Positions 33,224-42,366 of a DNA stretch of 55,395 bases are shown piece after piece. Source of the stretch: Eubacteriales bacterium (GTDB taxonomy: Bacteria > Bacillota > Clostridia > Lachnospirales > Lachnospiraceae). Position numbers and translations under genes: made by a program. Where the stretch lies: assembly GCA_030524785.1 (NCBI GenBank), contig JAUNFZ010000009.1:1-55395 (forward strand), written 5' to 3'. Every line of letters begins with the position of its first letter. Positions within the stretch are counted from its first letter, which is position 1. Under the pieces are notes generated by a model. The model saw only the letters and a list, made by a program, of their open reading frames with translations, made no database searches and was not told the origin of the DNA.

Positions 33224-34100
33224 TCGCGTCACCCAAAATCCTTTGTCTCGCATAATTCTCTGCAATTTCAATAGCCGCACAGGTAATAACGTCTAAATTA
33301 CCAGAATATTTGGGAAGATAATCCCCCAATCCTACTACCTGCAAAGAAGTCGTAACCCGCCCATTTTCATACACCGGCTCCATAACAATCTTATATCCGG
33401 GTACATATTGACGGATTTTTTTCTCCATCTCCTTAACACTTTTTCTGATTGCCGCCATATCCGGATTATCTATCAGGGCATATAAAGTGTTATGCATAGT
33501 AATCGGCGGCTCCGCCGGATTCAGCACTATAATAGCCTTTGTATTTTCAATTCCCGTAAATTCAGACAGGGCATCGCGTGTTGCCTGAGTAAATTCATCA
33601 ATATTATTTCTCGTTCCTGCTCCGGCGGATTTTGACGCAATCGTCGCCACTATCTCTATATATTTTGTGTCCGGATGTATCTGACTGATGGCATACGCAA
33701 TAGGTATCGTTGCCTGTCCGCCGCATGTAATCAAATTTACATTGTCCTCGCTTAAACACTCCTGCATATTCAGTACGGGAACGCACATCTTCCCAACATG
33801 CGCCGGTGTCAAATCAATCGCAAATTTCCCCAACCGCTTTAAAATAGGGGCGTTTCTGTGATGTACGCTTGCTGAAGTCGCATCAAACACAATCTCGCAG
33901 CAATCAGGAGCGTTTTCTATTGCACGAATCGAATCAACGGATGTCGGAACTCCCAATTCTCTGGCAATTTTAATACCCGCAGAATCCGGATTTCTTCCCG
34001 CAAACATACCGCACTCCAAAATTTCTGAGCGCTCCAGTTTAAGCAAAATATCAGTTCCAATATTTCCGGTACCGATAATCCCAACCTTAACTTTATTCAC
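33216..34100 (-). CDS. Acetaldehyde dehydrogenase (acylating), DmpF/MhpF type
   Basis: A 294-residue NAD-dependent enzyme interconverting acetyl-CoA and acetaldehyde. It starts VKVGIIGTGNIGTDILLKL (NAD site) and carries LITCGGQATIPIAYA with the catalytic Cys, SAGAGTRNNIDEFT, and ALIDNPDMAAIRKSV, all hallmarks of DmpF/MhpF. The start is a GTG at 34100 that overlaps the rfbH stop by eight bases, with AGGCGG upstream. The gene overlaps the aldolase gene in turn, so the two are made as a pair. In known relatives the two proteins form a complex that channels acetaldehyde. Confidence 0.92.
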   Translation of the reverse strand: MNKVKVGIIGTGNIGTDILLKLERSEILECGMFAGRNPDSAGIKIARELGVPTSVDSIRAIENAPDCCEIVFDATSASVHHRNAPILKRLGKFAIDLTPAHVGKMCVPVLNMQECLSEDNVNLITCGGQATIPIAYAISQIHPDTKYIEIVATIASKSAGAGTRNNIDEFTQATRDALSEFTGIENTKAIIVLNPAEPPITMHNTLYALIDNPDMAAIRKSVKEMEKKIRQYVPGYKIVMEPVYENGRVTTSLQVVGLGDYLPKYSGNLDVITCAAIEIAENYARQRILGDANG

Positions 34101-35439
34101 TTTCTACCGCCTCTCTAATCACCTTCGCCATATAATCAATCATTTCATCCGTCATTCCAGGATAAACTCCTACCCAGAACGTATTATTCATGATAAATTC
34201 CGTATTTTCCAGATTGCCGGCCACGCGATAAGCCGCCGTTCCGCGAATCTGATCAAAGCAAGGATGTTTTATCAGATTGCCGCTGAACAAAAGCCTTGTC
34301 TGGACATTGTGCTTTTCAATATACGCCGTAACGTCGTTTCGTTTCAAACCACTCTCCGGGCGCACGCTGATCAAAAATCCGAACCATGATGGACGGCTGT
34401 TTTCCGCTGCCTCCGGCAAAATCAGCTTATCCTGTACACATTCCAACGCTTTATGCAGCCGCTCCCAGTTATGGCGCCTGCGCTCAATAAATCCCGGGAA
34501 CTTCTTCAGCTGCTCACAGCCGATGGCCGCCTGCATATCAGTTACTTTCAGATTGTATCCAAAATGGCTGTAAACATATTTATGGTCGTAGCCTCTTGGC
34601 AGTTCCCCGAACTGCCCGTCAAAACGATGACCACAGAAATTATCCCGACCGGACGGACAGATACAGTCGCGCCCCCAGTCCCTGAAGGACAGAATCAGTC
34701 TGTGCAGTTTTGGATTGTTTGTGTATACGCATCCACCTTCGCCCATCGTCATATGGTGCGGCGGATAAAAGCTGCTGGTTCCGATATCGCCCCATGTACC
34801 AGTGAACTTTGTCTCGCCATTAATCGTATACTGAGTCCCCAGAGCGTCGCAGTTGTCTTCCACCAGCCACAGATTATGCTTTTCGCAGAACGCTTTTACC
34901 TGTGTTAAGTCAAAGGGATTTCCCAAGGTATGCGCGATCATAACGGCCTTTGTTTTTTCAGAAAGAGCGTCCTCAAGCTTTGTGACGTCAATATTATACT
35001 GCGGAACGGTCACATCTACAAATACGGGGATTGCACCGTACTGAATCACCGGCGTTACCGTTGTCGGAAAACCGCAGGCAACGGTAATCACTTCATCTCC
35101 GCGCTTAATCTGCCGCTCTCCCAGCTCCGGCGCAGTAAGGGTCATAAACGCGATCAGATTGGCGGAAGATCCGCTGTTTACCAGATGCGCGTACTTTACG
35201 CCGATCCATTTTGCAAATTCTTTTTCAAATTCATCTGCAAATCTTCCGGTGGTAAGCCAAAAATCCAGAGCAGCGTCCGTCAGAGCGCACATTTCTTTTT
35301 CGTCAAATACACGCGCCGCATAGGTAATACGCTCCCCTTCTTTGTAAGGTTCTTTTTTCTCCTTAAAATCATGATAATATTCCGCCACCAGCTCTTTAAT
35401 CTGTTGGCGTGCTTCCTGTTCACTGTTCCACGTTGCCAT
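34093..35439 (-). CDS. rfbH: CDP-4-keto-6-deoxy-D-glucose 3-dehydrase (E1, RfbH/AscC)
   Basis: A 448-residue PMP-dependent dehydrase with a [2Fe-2S] cluster that removes the 3-hydroxyl from CDP-4-keto-6-deoxyglucose. The aminotransferase fold is evident (LVNSGSSANLIAF, EDNCDALGTQY), but the usual PLP lysine is replaced by histidine in SFYPPHHMTMGEGG, which is the mark of this family. Cysteines in WGRDCICPSGRDNFCGH fit the cluster ligands. The partner reductase E3 (AscD/RfbI type) is not in the window, so electron supply must come from elsewhere. Length is normal for the family. It lies between rfbG and the acetaldehyde dehydrogenase gene. Confidence 0.95.
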   Translation of the reverse strand: MATWNSEQEARQQIKELVAEYYHDFKEKKEPYKEGERITYAARVFDEKEMCALTDAALDFWLTTGRFADEFEKEFAKWIGVKYAHLVNSGSSANLIAFMTLTAPELGERQIKRGDEVITVACGFPTTVTPVIQYGAIPVFVDVTVPQYNIDVTKLEDALSEKTKAVMIAHTLGNPFDLTQVKAFCEKHNLWLVEDNCDALGTQYTINGETKFTGTWGDIGTSSFYPPHHMTMGEGGCVYTNNPKLHRLILSFRDWGRDCICPSGRDNFCGHRFDGQFGELPRGYDHKYVYSHFGYNLKVTDMQAAIGCEQLKKFPGFIERRRHNWERLHKALECVQDKLILPEAAENSRPSWFGFLISVRPESGLKRNDVTAYIEKHNVQTRLLFSGNLIKHPCFDQIRGTAAYRVAGNLENTEFIMNNTFWVGVYPGMTDEMIDYMAKVIREAVESE

Positions 35440-35451
35440 TGCCTTCCTCCA

Positions 35452-36540
35452 TTATCTTCTTTCGCCTGCGCGCAAAAATTCTTCTATCTGCCTGTCCATA
35501 CACGCCCGCACATCATTTCCTTCCAACCAGCATTTGCTCCACTCCACTACCATCTCAATAGCCTTTTCCAAATTCCAGTGCGGCTTCCAGCCAAACGTGG
35601 ACTTCAGTTTCGAGCAATCAAGTTTCAGAAAATTTGCCTCATGAGGGCCGCCGTCATAACGGTTTACCCACTTCATTCCTTCGCCCCACTTGGCTACAAA
35701 TACATCTACTAAAGCGCCCGTTTCAAAGCAGTCTGCGTCGTCCGGACCTACATTGTAATATCCCGCATAAGCGATATCTTCATACTGTTTTGCCGCAATC
35801 ATCAAATAGGCGTACAGCGGCTCCAGAACATGCTGATACGGTCTTGTGGAAAACGGATTTCTCACCACAATATCTTCTTTCTTTATCGCTGCACGAATAC
35901 AGTCCGGAATGATACGGTCGTTTGCAAAATCACCCCCGCCAATTACGTTGCCTGCCCGCGCAGTTGAAATAGCAGTCCGCCCATCCGCAAAAAAGCTATT
36001 TTTATAGGAATGAGTCACTAATTCTGAACAGGACTTAGAATTAGAATAAGGATCATATCCGTCCAATTCTTCATTTTCCCGATAGCCCCATGCCCATTCT
36101 TTGTTTAAATATACCTTGTCCGTTGTTATATTTAAAAAAGATTTTACACATTCACATTTTCGCACACATTCCAGAATATTTACGGTGCCCATCACATTTG
36201 CTTCATAAGTATACACCGGATCTTTATAAGAATCCCGCACGATCGGCTGTGCCGCCAGATGGAGAACAATCTCCGGCTGCGCTTCTTCAAAAACTTCCTG
36301 AAGATGTTTCAAGTCCCTGATATCTCCGATAACGGAATTCACATCTTTTTCAATTTCCGCAATATGAAACAACGACGGCTCGGTGGGCGCTTCCAGTGAA
36401 TAACCCGTCACCTCCGCCCCAGTATTTGCCAACATTTTGCAAAGCCATGAACCCTTAAAACCGGTATGTCCGGTTACCAAGACTCTTTTGCCATTATAAA
36501 AAGCTAAATCGAACGGTTTCTTTTCCATAATTTTCTCCAT
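35452..36540 (-). CDS. rfbG: CDP-glucose 4,6-dehydratase
   Basis: A 362-residue SDR enzyme making CDP-4-keto-6-deoxyglucose. VLVTGHTGFKGSWLCKML is the NAD site typical of RfbG, with LHLAAQPIVRDSYKDP, ITTDKVYLNKEW and the catalytic YSNSKSCSE, then ARAGNVIGGGDFANDRIIPD, which is diagnostic. It begins four bases after rfbF. Two starts are possible: the ATG at 36540 or the one at 36528, which has GGAG six bases upstream. It supplies the substrate of RfbH. Confidence 0.96.
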   Translation of the reverse strand: MEKIMEKKPFDLAFYNGKRVLVTGHTGFKGSWLCKMLANTGAEVTGYSLEAPTEPSLFHIAEIEKDVNSVIGDIRDLKHLQEVFEEAQPEIVLHLAAQPIVRDSYKDPVYTYEANVMGTVNILECVRKCECVKSFLNITTDKVYLNKEWAWGYRENEELDGYDPYSNSKSCSELVTHSYKNSFFADGRTAISTARAGNVIGGGDFANDRIIPDCIRAAIKKEDIVVRNPFSTRPYQHVLEPLYAYLMIAAKQYEDIAYAGYYNVGPDDADCFETGALVDVFVAKWGEGMKWVNRYDGGPHEANFLKLDCSKLKSTFGWKPHWNLEKAIEMVVEWSKCWLEGNDVRACMDRQIEEFLRAGERR

Positions 36541-36543
36541 ACG

Positions 36544-37323
36544 CTAATCTTCCCACTTTTTCCAGGGAGCTTTTTGATTCGCCAAAAGGCTCTCCAGTAT
36601 GTCTTTCTCGCGCTTCGTATCCATGCACTGCCAATATCCCGTATGCGAATACGACATCAGCTCACCCTCCGCCGCCAGCTGCTCCAGCGGAGTTTTCTCA
36701 AAGACGGTATCGTCTCCTTCAATGTAATCAAATATTTCCGGATTCAAAACCATATAGCCGGCGTTAATTGGCGCACCGTCTGACACGCTCTTTTCACGAA
36801 AAGAGCGCACTGCATTGTTGCCTCCGATATCCAGAATCCCTTTCTGCTGCTCCAAAAGCACCGAGGTCAGTGTTGCAATCTTTCCATGGAGCTGGTGAAA
36901 TTCCACCAGCTTACGAATATCTACGTCGCACACACCGTCGCCATACGTCATCATAAACGTCTCATTACCCACATACGGTTGAATACGCTTAATACGCCCG
37001 CCTGTCATGGTATGCAGTCCGGTATCCACCACCGTCACTTTCCACGGCTCGACATGCTGCTCGTGGACAATCATTTTATTGCCCTGCGTAAAATCAAAGG
37101 TAATATCGGATGTATGCAGAAAATAATCCGCAAACCATTCTTTTATCGCATGCTGCTTGTACCCCGCGCAGATAATAAACTCGTTGAATCCATAATACGA
37201 GTATTCTTTCATAATATGCCAGAGAATCGGCTTGCCGCCAATTTCAATCATAGGTTTTGGTTTGTATTCCGATTCTTCGGATATTCTGGTACCAAAGCCT
37301 CCGGCTAAGATTACGACTTTCAT
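36544..37323 (-). CDS. rfbF: Glucose-1-phosphate cytidylyltransferase
   Basis: A 259-residue nucleotidyltransferase making CDP-glucose, the entry to CDP-dideoxysugars. MKVVILAGGFGTRISEESEY is the nucleotide-binding start, followed by KPKPMIEIGGKPILWH, TYGDGVCDVD and SHTGYWQCMDTKREK, all diagnostic for RfbF. Length is normal. The ATG has AGGAAAA upstream. It is the first of eight closely packed genes (rfbF to the SDR at 28293) that form the CDP-sugar block. Confidence 0.97.
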   Translation of the reverse strand: MKVVILAGGFGTRISEESEYKPKPMIEIGGKPILWHIMKEYSYYGFNEFIICAGYKQHAIKEWFADYFLHTSDITFDFTQGNKMIVHEQHVEPWKVTVVDTGLHTMTGGRIKRIQPYVGNETFMMTYGDGVCDVDIRKLVEFHQLHGKIATLTSVLLEQQKGILDIGGNNAVRSFREKSVSDGAPINAGYMVLNPEIFDYIEGDDTVFEKTPLEQLAAEGELMSYSHTGYWQCMDTKREKDILESLLANQKAPWKKWED

Positions 37324-37413
37324 TTTTCCTGAGCCTCCAACAGTATTTTTATCCCTTTCTACTTTTTCATAATCAAACCCCTGTGCTGCACAAACAGCAT
37401 CAAAAATATTATG

Positions 37414-37445
37414 TTTATATTCTAAAGGGTTTATATTCTAAAAGG
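37414..37445. repeat. 16-bp tandem duplication at the 3' end of a membrane-protein gene
   Basis: TTTATATTCTAAAGGG is followed at once by TTTATATTCTAAAAGG. The second copy covers the stop codon of the gene at 37438. The rest of the gap 37324-37413 shows nothing I can name. Confidence 0.7.
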
Positions 37446-39288
37446 TCTTTCTTAAATTAAAACCTTCTAAACTTATAAACAGTGTATTCTCTGTCATCTC
37501 CTCTAAGTGACCGGTTTTGAGAAAACATTCTCTCAGAAAGTTTAAATCCGTCTCACTCGTGGCTGTGCCATTATACAGCCATCTATCATAAAATTCGTCA
37601 TAGATATAATAGCTTTTAAGCTGTTCCATAACATCCTCGCCTAAAATCGCCTGCATTTCCTCCACTTCACGTCCTCTAAAATTGTCTACATAATTTGCGT
37701 TTGTATACTGAACAATAGAATAGTTTTCCGGATTATATGACATTTCTTTTAGAATATCCTTTACACAATAAATAACATAAGCATGTCCTCCTACATAGGG
37801 GCCTATACTACCTTGCACAACAATCGCTTCTGTCTGAGGATTTTCAGACAATCCTTCTGCGATTGAATCTGCCAAATACTCATATGAATCGCGACAATAA
37901 TTCACCCATGCATTTTCCGCATAAGCATTTGACTGTAATACAGATATTATCATTATAGTCAATATCACGCCCTCTGATATTTTCTTATTCAAGCAGAATT
38001 TTTTCATCAAAATACTAACACCATCTATTACATACCAGAGAAATAATATTATAATTACAATTGCATAGTATGTCAAATAGGTACTTTCAGGGAGCACCAA
38101 AAACGGCCAGAAGGACAACGGTATTGCAACTAAAGCAATAAAAATATACATTACACTTTTGAGACGTATACCTGTTTTAATCACCGAAAGCGCTCCCAAG
38201 AATACCAACACGCTAACAAATAACACTCCCATCCATTCTGCTCCCGCTTTAAAAGTGACTTTATAGAACATGTTATTCTGATTAAATAGTGTATTACCAA
38301 ATAAAATTCCTATCAGCCTATGCGCTGTCTGTGGACAGACTTCCGTTAAAAACCAATATATTTTTCCTCCCACCTGATCAAGTGATATAAATTGGCCACG
38401 GGCTTCTTGCCCCATATCGATTGCGCAAATCTTCTGAAATAATTTTGTTGAACATAAATAAACAACCGCAACTATAGCATAATTTATCACGTAGTAAAAA
38501 GCGTCACAAAATCTTTTTGTGTCACTCTTTCTTTGTCTCCCTTCATAAATCATATACATTACAAAAACAAATGGTGTGCCTATCTGATACATATAAAATG
38601 CATTTAGTAAACATATCATAGATCCTATCAGCAACGCAATTTTTTCTTTCTTTTCTGCTCTTTTCGACTTTACATACAACACGAAAGAAATCCCTGAAGA
38701 AAGTAAAGATCCATTTATAGGATATATACTTGCATATGCTACACAATCAACTGCAAAGCAACTTGAAATTGCTAATGCCGAAAATATTAATGCTCGACTG
38801 GCCTGTTTCGTCTGCTCATACGTAAATTTAAATAATATACACCCAAACGCAAACAATATAAGGCTATTATAAATTCTAAAATACTTTATTGATTGAAAAG
38901 ATGTATCCAGCAAAGGTCCTTTCAGCAAATCCAAATATGGCCGACTATATAGCATAGAGGCTGTAATCGTGCCACTATAATCATCCGCAAATGCCCACAA
39001 ATCATCACCATACATAAAGCTTTGTGTATACATCGGAAGCATTGCTACTATTTGTACCAAGAGAAGTACTATATAATATTTCCAAATTTTGTCAGGACCT
39101 GTAATATCTTTTGTCAGAAAATATAATACTGAAAAGACCTCAATACTCATACAAATGAGAAACGTAAACTCGAGCAACCTTGCTCCAATACTTGTGCTAC
39201 AATATAATGCTTTTCTCGCTGTCCATACAATCAAGCAAACGCTTATGATCCCTATTATAATATTCTTACGCTTTTCACAGAATTCCAT
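37438..39288 (-). CDS. Polytopic membrane protein, likely GT-C glycosyltransferase (GtrII-like)
   Basis: A protein of about 616 residues with many hydrophobic helices (IIIGIISVCLIVWTA, YYIVLLLVQIVAMLP, YYAIVIIILFLWYVI). An acidic motif in the first large loop, MYGDDLWAFADDYSG, followed by SRPYLDLL, recalls the GtrII-type glucosyltransferase family, in which loop aspartates act in transfer from a polyprenyl-phosphate sugar. The last 150 residues are soluble and probably outside. I prefer the ATG at 39288 over a TTG six bases earlier. It stands between the CotH gene and the CDP-sugar block. A role in decorating the second polysaccharide is inferred. Confidence 0.75.
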   Translation of the reverse strand: MEFCEKRKNIIIGIISVCLIVWTARKALYCSTSIGARLLEFTFLICMSIEVFSVLYFLTKDITGPDKIWKYYIVLLLVQIVAMLPMYTQSFMYGDDLWAFADDYSGTITASMLYSRPYLDLLKGPLLDTSFQSIKYFRIYNSLILFAFGCILFKFTYEQTKQASRALIFSALAISSCFAVDCVAYASIYPINGSLLSSGISFVLYVKSKRAEKKEKIALLIGSMICLLNAFYMYQIGTPFVFVMYMIYEGRQRKSDTKRFCDAFYYVINYAIVAVVYLCSTKLFQKICAIDMGQEARGQFISLDQVGGKIYWFLTEVCPQTAHRLIGILFGNTLFNQNNMFYKVTFKAGAEWMGVLFVSVLVFLGALSVIKTGIRLKSVMYIFIALVAIPLSFWPFLVLPESTYLTYYAIVIIILFLWYVIDGVSILMKKFCLNKKISEGVILTIMIISVLQSNAYAENAWVNYCRDSYEYLADSIAEGLSENPQTEAIVVQGSIGPYVGGHAYVIYCVKDILKEMSYNPENYSIVQYTNANYVDNFRGREVEEMQAILGEDVMEQLKSYYIYDEFYDRWLYNGTATSETDLNFLRECFLKTGHLEEMTENTLFISLEGFNLRKTF

Positions 39289-39325
39289 AATCAATTGCTT
39301 TCCATCTCCTATTCGCTATTTCCTT

Positions 39326-41662
39326 TTACCCGTTCAATTCTCCATATGTCGGTATACTAAAAAACACAAAACGTTGTCCCTGTCTATATCGTCCATAACT
39401 TTCTCCCTCAGACATTTCAGGAATTGTAAGGCTGTCTATAATTTCTCCCGTAATCTTATTAGTGAGATAAACTACTTCTCCCGCTTTTAAATTGAAATTG
39501 CAAATATACGCTCCCATCTGCATATTTGCTTTCCCGTTAATTACAATAGTCTCTCCCGCTGGAAGGTACACGCTTGGGCATGAATACTTCTGCAAATTTC
39601 CTTTTTCATCCGAAAGGGAAAATTCTTCTAACTTAATGTTTTCAGCAGAGCCATTGTATATTTCTATCCAATCATTAAAACTACCCTTAGCCGAAACTTC
39701 ATTGATTACCAGTCCGTCTATTCCTTCTGTTCGTTCAAACATCGCAAAGATTTCCGTCTCATCCGTCGTTACAATTTTCTCGTCAAGAATAAGGGATTCT
39801 TCATATACCTCCGTGCCATTTACCAACCAATACGCCAATTGATAACCAGCTTGTGGTTTCGCACTAATCTCTAATTTTGCTTCTTTGTAATAATTTCCTT
39901 CATAGATAACATCATCTGACATTTCCACACGAATCGTATTACATAAAATTTCACCATAACGATTTCCATGAACTATAAGCTTATATTTTTTAGAAAGATC
40001 CCAATAACTCTCCATTTGAGAAAGCAACTCCGTATTTCTGCACTCTATTTCTGCTTCTAGACTTTGAAGCCGCATTTCCCAAGAAGCAAGAAAAGTAGAT
40101 ATCCACTTTTCCCCCTGATTATACTGATTCTCTTTCCATTTATATATCTCAAGTTTCATCTCATCCGTAATTTCTTTACAAACTTGAAGTATATGTTCCG
40201 TTTTTAGTACAGTATTGCACAAATCGCTAATCATATTAATGAATTTATTTCTATAATACTGGCTGCTTATTATATTTTCAAATCTCTCGTCTCTGTCACC
40301 CCTCAATAGCTCATCTAATATCTCAGACCCAAAAATCTCCGTTTTATAATCCTCATCTGACATATAAATGAGATCCATATCAAACAAGAGAAATCGATAA
40401 CGTCCATCTGCATATTCATTTCCTTCTACCGGCTCCCCAATGTACCGCCATGTGCCATAATTATTCCACGGCCAATCTACATTATTTAACACCGTTTGAA
40501 GCGCATAATATAGCATAAACTGATCTATATCTACCATAGCTTCTAGTTTTTCTCTGTTTTCTTTTTCTGACAAATCTGCCATAAACAATTCTTCAATATC
40601 TGAAAAATGATATATCACCGGCCCCTTCTGCACTTCTACAAATTCTTTATTCACGCCTGTTTCCTGTCCAATATTAAAAGCGGAATAATCCTCTGTCATA
40701 CTCATAAGCCCATAATATTCACCATTTAAGTATACGACCACCTTCTTACTTCCAGCCACAGGATATAGTCCCGCTTCATTGGCAAGTCTACTGGCAAGAT
40801 CCCACCTCACTTGTGTCTCCGCATAATCCTGTCCACCGCTTTTCAATAAAATTTTATTAAAAACTCTATTATGATGGTATTCTTCTACATCAGCATAATC
40901 TCTCCAAAATTCTCCCGAAAACTTGTCCTTTGTACTGTCATATATCTCATTTGCAATCAGCTTTAACGATTTAATAGGATACCCACGGGAAGCCCCCCCC
41001 TGTGTTCCTAATCCTATCCCCTGCTCTGCTTCAACAGTTCCATCCGAATCAAAAGCTCCCAAATATGCTTCTCGAATCCACTCATCCCCTCGCTGATTAT
41101 AGTTTCCCGGCACCAGGGATTTGTCTGCTTCCGGATCTCCTCCTTCATCTAAATACTTCTGGTAAGCCGCCCCCGGAACAAATATACCCTTTTCATAATC
41201 AAACAAATTATCATTATCTGTAATCAATGAAATTACAGGCACATTGTAGCGGCTCTTTATATTCTTTCCCACGAAAAAGCTTCTATTTATCACTTCACTA
41301 TACTCGCCATTGTAATACGCCACTGCTCTGAGTACAACAACTTTTTCGTCTTCTTCGGCCAAAACACTGATAGGATCCCGATATTTTTCTCCCGAAGTTC
41401 TTGGATCGTCGCCATTTAACGTATACAAGATCTCCGCTCCTTTAGGAAGTGCTGTGTCTTTATTTAATTCTATATCGATCTGACGATCATAAAATCCACT
41501 GTTCAAATTGCACTGTACAGCATTTTCACCTGTGTATGCTGAAATAACTTCCAGCGTTTCTTTTCCGCTGTAGTATTTCCATACAAATATCATAGAAAGC
41601 AATAATATCAATAGGAAAATATTTTTGATAATACTTTTTCCAACTGTATTCGTTGTTTTCAT
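39326..41662 (-). CDS. CotH-like kinase family surface protein with a lamin-tail domain
   Basis: A protein of about 778 residues anchored by one N-terminal helix (IIKNIFLLILLLSMIFVW). A chitobiase-type beta domain follows (GAEILYTLNGDDPRT), then a CotH kinase-like part with KILLKSGGQDYAETQVRWDL, VVYLNGEYYGLMSMTEDY and LLFDMDLIY, and a C-terminal lamin-tail domain (GLVINEVSAKGSFNDWIEIY). CotH proteins are atypical kinases that phosphorylate surface proteins. I choose the ATG at 41662 because the longer frame needs a TTG. It is directly coupled to DUF4956 and VTC genes, a set often found together. A run of eight G lies in the reading frame near 40993; the frame is open in the state shown. Confidence 0.87.
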   Translation of the reverse strand: MKTTNTVGKSIIKNIFLLILLLSMIFVWKYYSGKETLEVISAYTGENAVQCNLNSGFYDRQIDIELNKDTALPKGAEILYTLNGDDPRTSGEKYRDPISVLAEEDEKVVVLRAVAYYNGEYSEVINRSFFVGKNIKSRYNVPVISLITDNDNLFDYEKGIFVPGAAYQKYLDEGGDPEADKSLVPGNYNQRGDEWIREAYLGAFDSDGTVEAEQGIGLGTQGGASRGYPIKSLKLIANEIYDSTKDKFSGEFWRDYADVEEYHHNRVFNKILLKSGGQDYAETQVRWDLASRLANEAGLYPVAGSKKVVVYLNGEYYGLMSMTEDYSAFNIGQETGVNKEFVEVQKGPVIYHFSDIEELFMADLSEKENREKLEAMVDIDQFMLYYALQTVLNNVDWPWNNYGTWRYIGEPVEGNEYADGRYRFLLFDMDLIYMSDEDYKTEIFGSEILDELLRGDRDERFENIISSQYYRNKFINMISDLCNTVLKTEHILQVCKEITDEMKLEIYKWKENQYNQGEKWISTFLASWEMRLQSLEAEIECRNTELLSQMESYWDLSKKYKLIVHGNRYGEILCNTIRVEMSDDVIYEGNYYKEAKLEISAKPQAGYQLAYWLVNGTEVYEESLILDEKIVTTDETEIFAMFERTEGIDGLVINEVSAKGSFNDWIEIYNGSAENIKLEEFSLSDEKGNLQKYSCPSVYLPAGETIVINGKANMQMGAYICNFNLKAGEVVYLTNKITGEIIDSLTIPEMSEGESYGRYRQGQRFVFFSIPTYGELNG
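40993..41000 (-). repeat. Poly-G tract of eight bases inside the CotH gene
   Basis: Eight C on the plus strand, coding for part of TQGGASRG. At this length the frame is open. One base more or less would cut the protein at roughly a third of its length. Confidence 0.65.
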
Positions 41663-41664
41663 TT

Positions 41665-42336
41665 CTACCCAACCATTTCCCCAAGCTCTGACAGCCAATT
41701 CAAGTACGTAATATCCTCACATTGCATCAGATTACACAACACTGTTTCATCTTGTCCAGATTTAAGTTTTACTTCAAAAATCATTTCAATAGAACTACTA
41801 TTTTTATGCATGTTCCTCATTTTACAGTCACTAATATACGGAGATAACATTTCCATGATTCTGCTTTCTGAAATCAAATCATTACCCCTTAAAATTAATA
41901 AATACTTTCTTGACTTTTTCACGCCATATGTTGCTACGATTAAAACACATGCAATTATCAGAGAAGATATCAGCGCCAACCTGTTATTCTGAGAACCTAC
42001 GCATAGTCCTTCTATAATTGACCAAAAAATGAATACCGTATCTCTCGGATCCTTGATTGCTGTTCTAAAACGAACTATAGATAATGCGCCTACCATACCC
42101 ATGGATATTACAATATTGCTGGAAATCATTAATATTAATACAATCGTAATCAACAACAATGCCACATTAGAGACATTAAATCTGCTATTATAAGCCACAC
42201 CGCTGTATGTTAAATAGTACGTAAGATATATAATGCCTGAGATTATAAAACCCATCAAAAAAATTCCTATAATATTTTTCGTCGTAAGCGAACTGCTATT
42301 ATGATAAAACCACTCAAAAATTTGTTCTTTACTCAT
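41665..42336 (-). CDS. DUF4956 membrane protein
   Basis: A 223-residue protein with about four hydrophobic helices and a soluble C-terminal half. The diagnostic stretch is ISMGMVGALSIVRFRTAIKD followed by PRDTVFIFWSIIEGL, which defines DUF4956. Function is unknown. Members usually stand beside VTC-type and CotH genes, as here: the VTC gene ends 30 bases upstream and the CotH gene starts two bases downstream. It may form the membrane part of a polyphosphate- or phosphate-related surface complex; that is speculation. Confidence 0.88.
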   Translation of the reverse strand: MSKEQIFEWFYHNSSSLTTKNIIGIFLMGFIISGIIYLTYYLTYSGVAYNSRFNVSNVALLLITIVLILMISSNIVISMGMVGALSIVRFRTAIKDPRDTVFIFWSIIEGLCVGSQNNRLALISSLIIACVLIVATYGVKKSRKYLLILRGNDLISESRIMEMLSPYISDCKMRNMHKNSSSIEMIFEVKLKSGQDETVLCNLMQCEDITYLNWLSELGEMVG

Positions 42337-42366
42337 TTCTCTTTCCTATCACCTTTCTTTCAATAT

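Noticed and set aside
32171-34100. Dehydrogenase-aldolase pair as part of aromatic meta-cleavage catabolism
   Set aside because: No dioxygenase, hydrolase or decarboxylase of such a pathway is present, and the genes overlap rfbH in a CDP-sugar operon.
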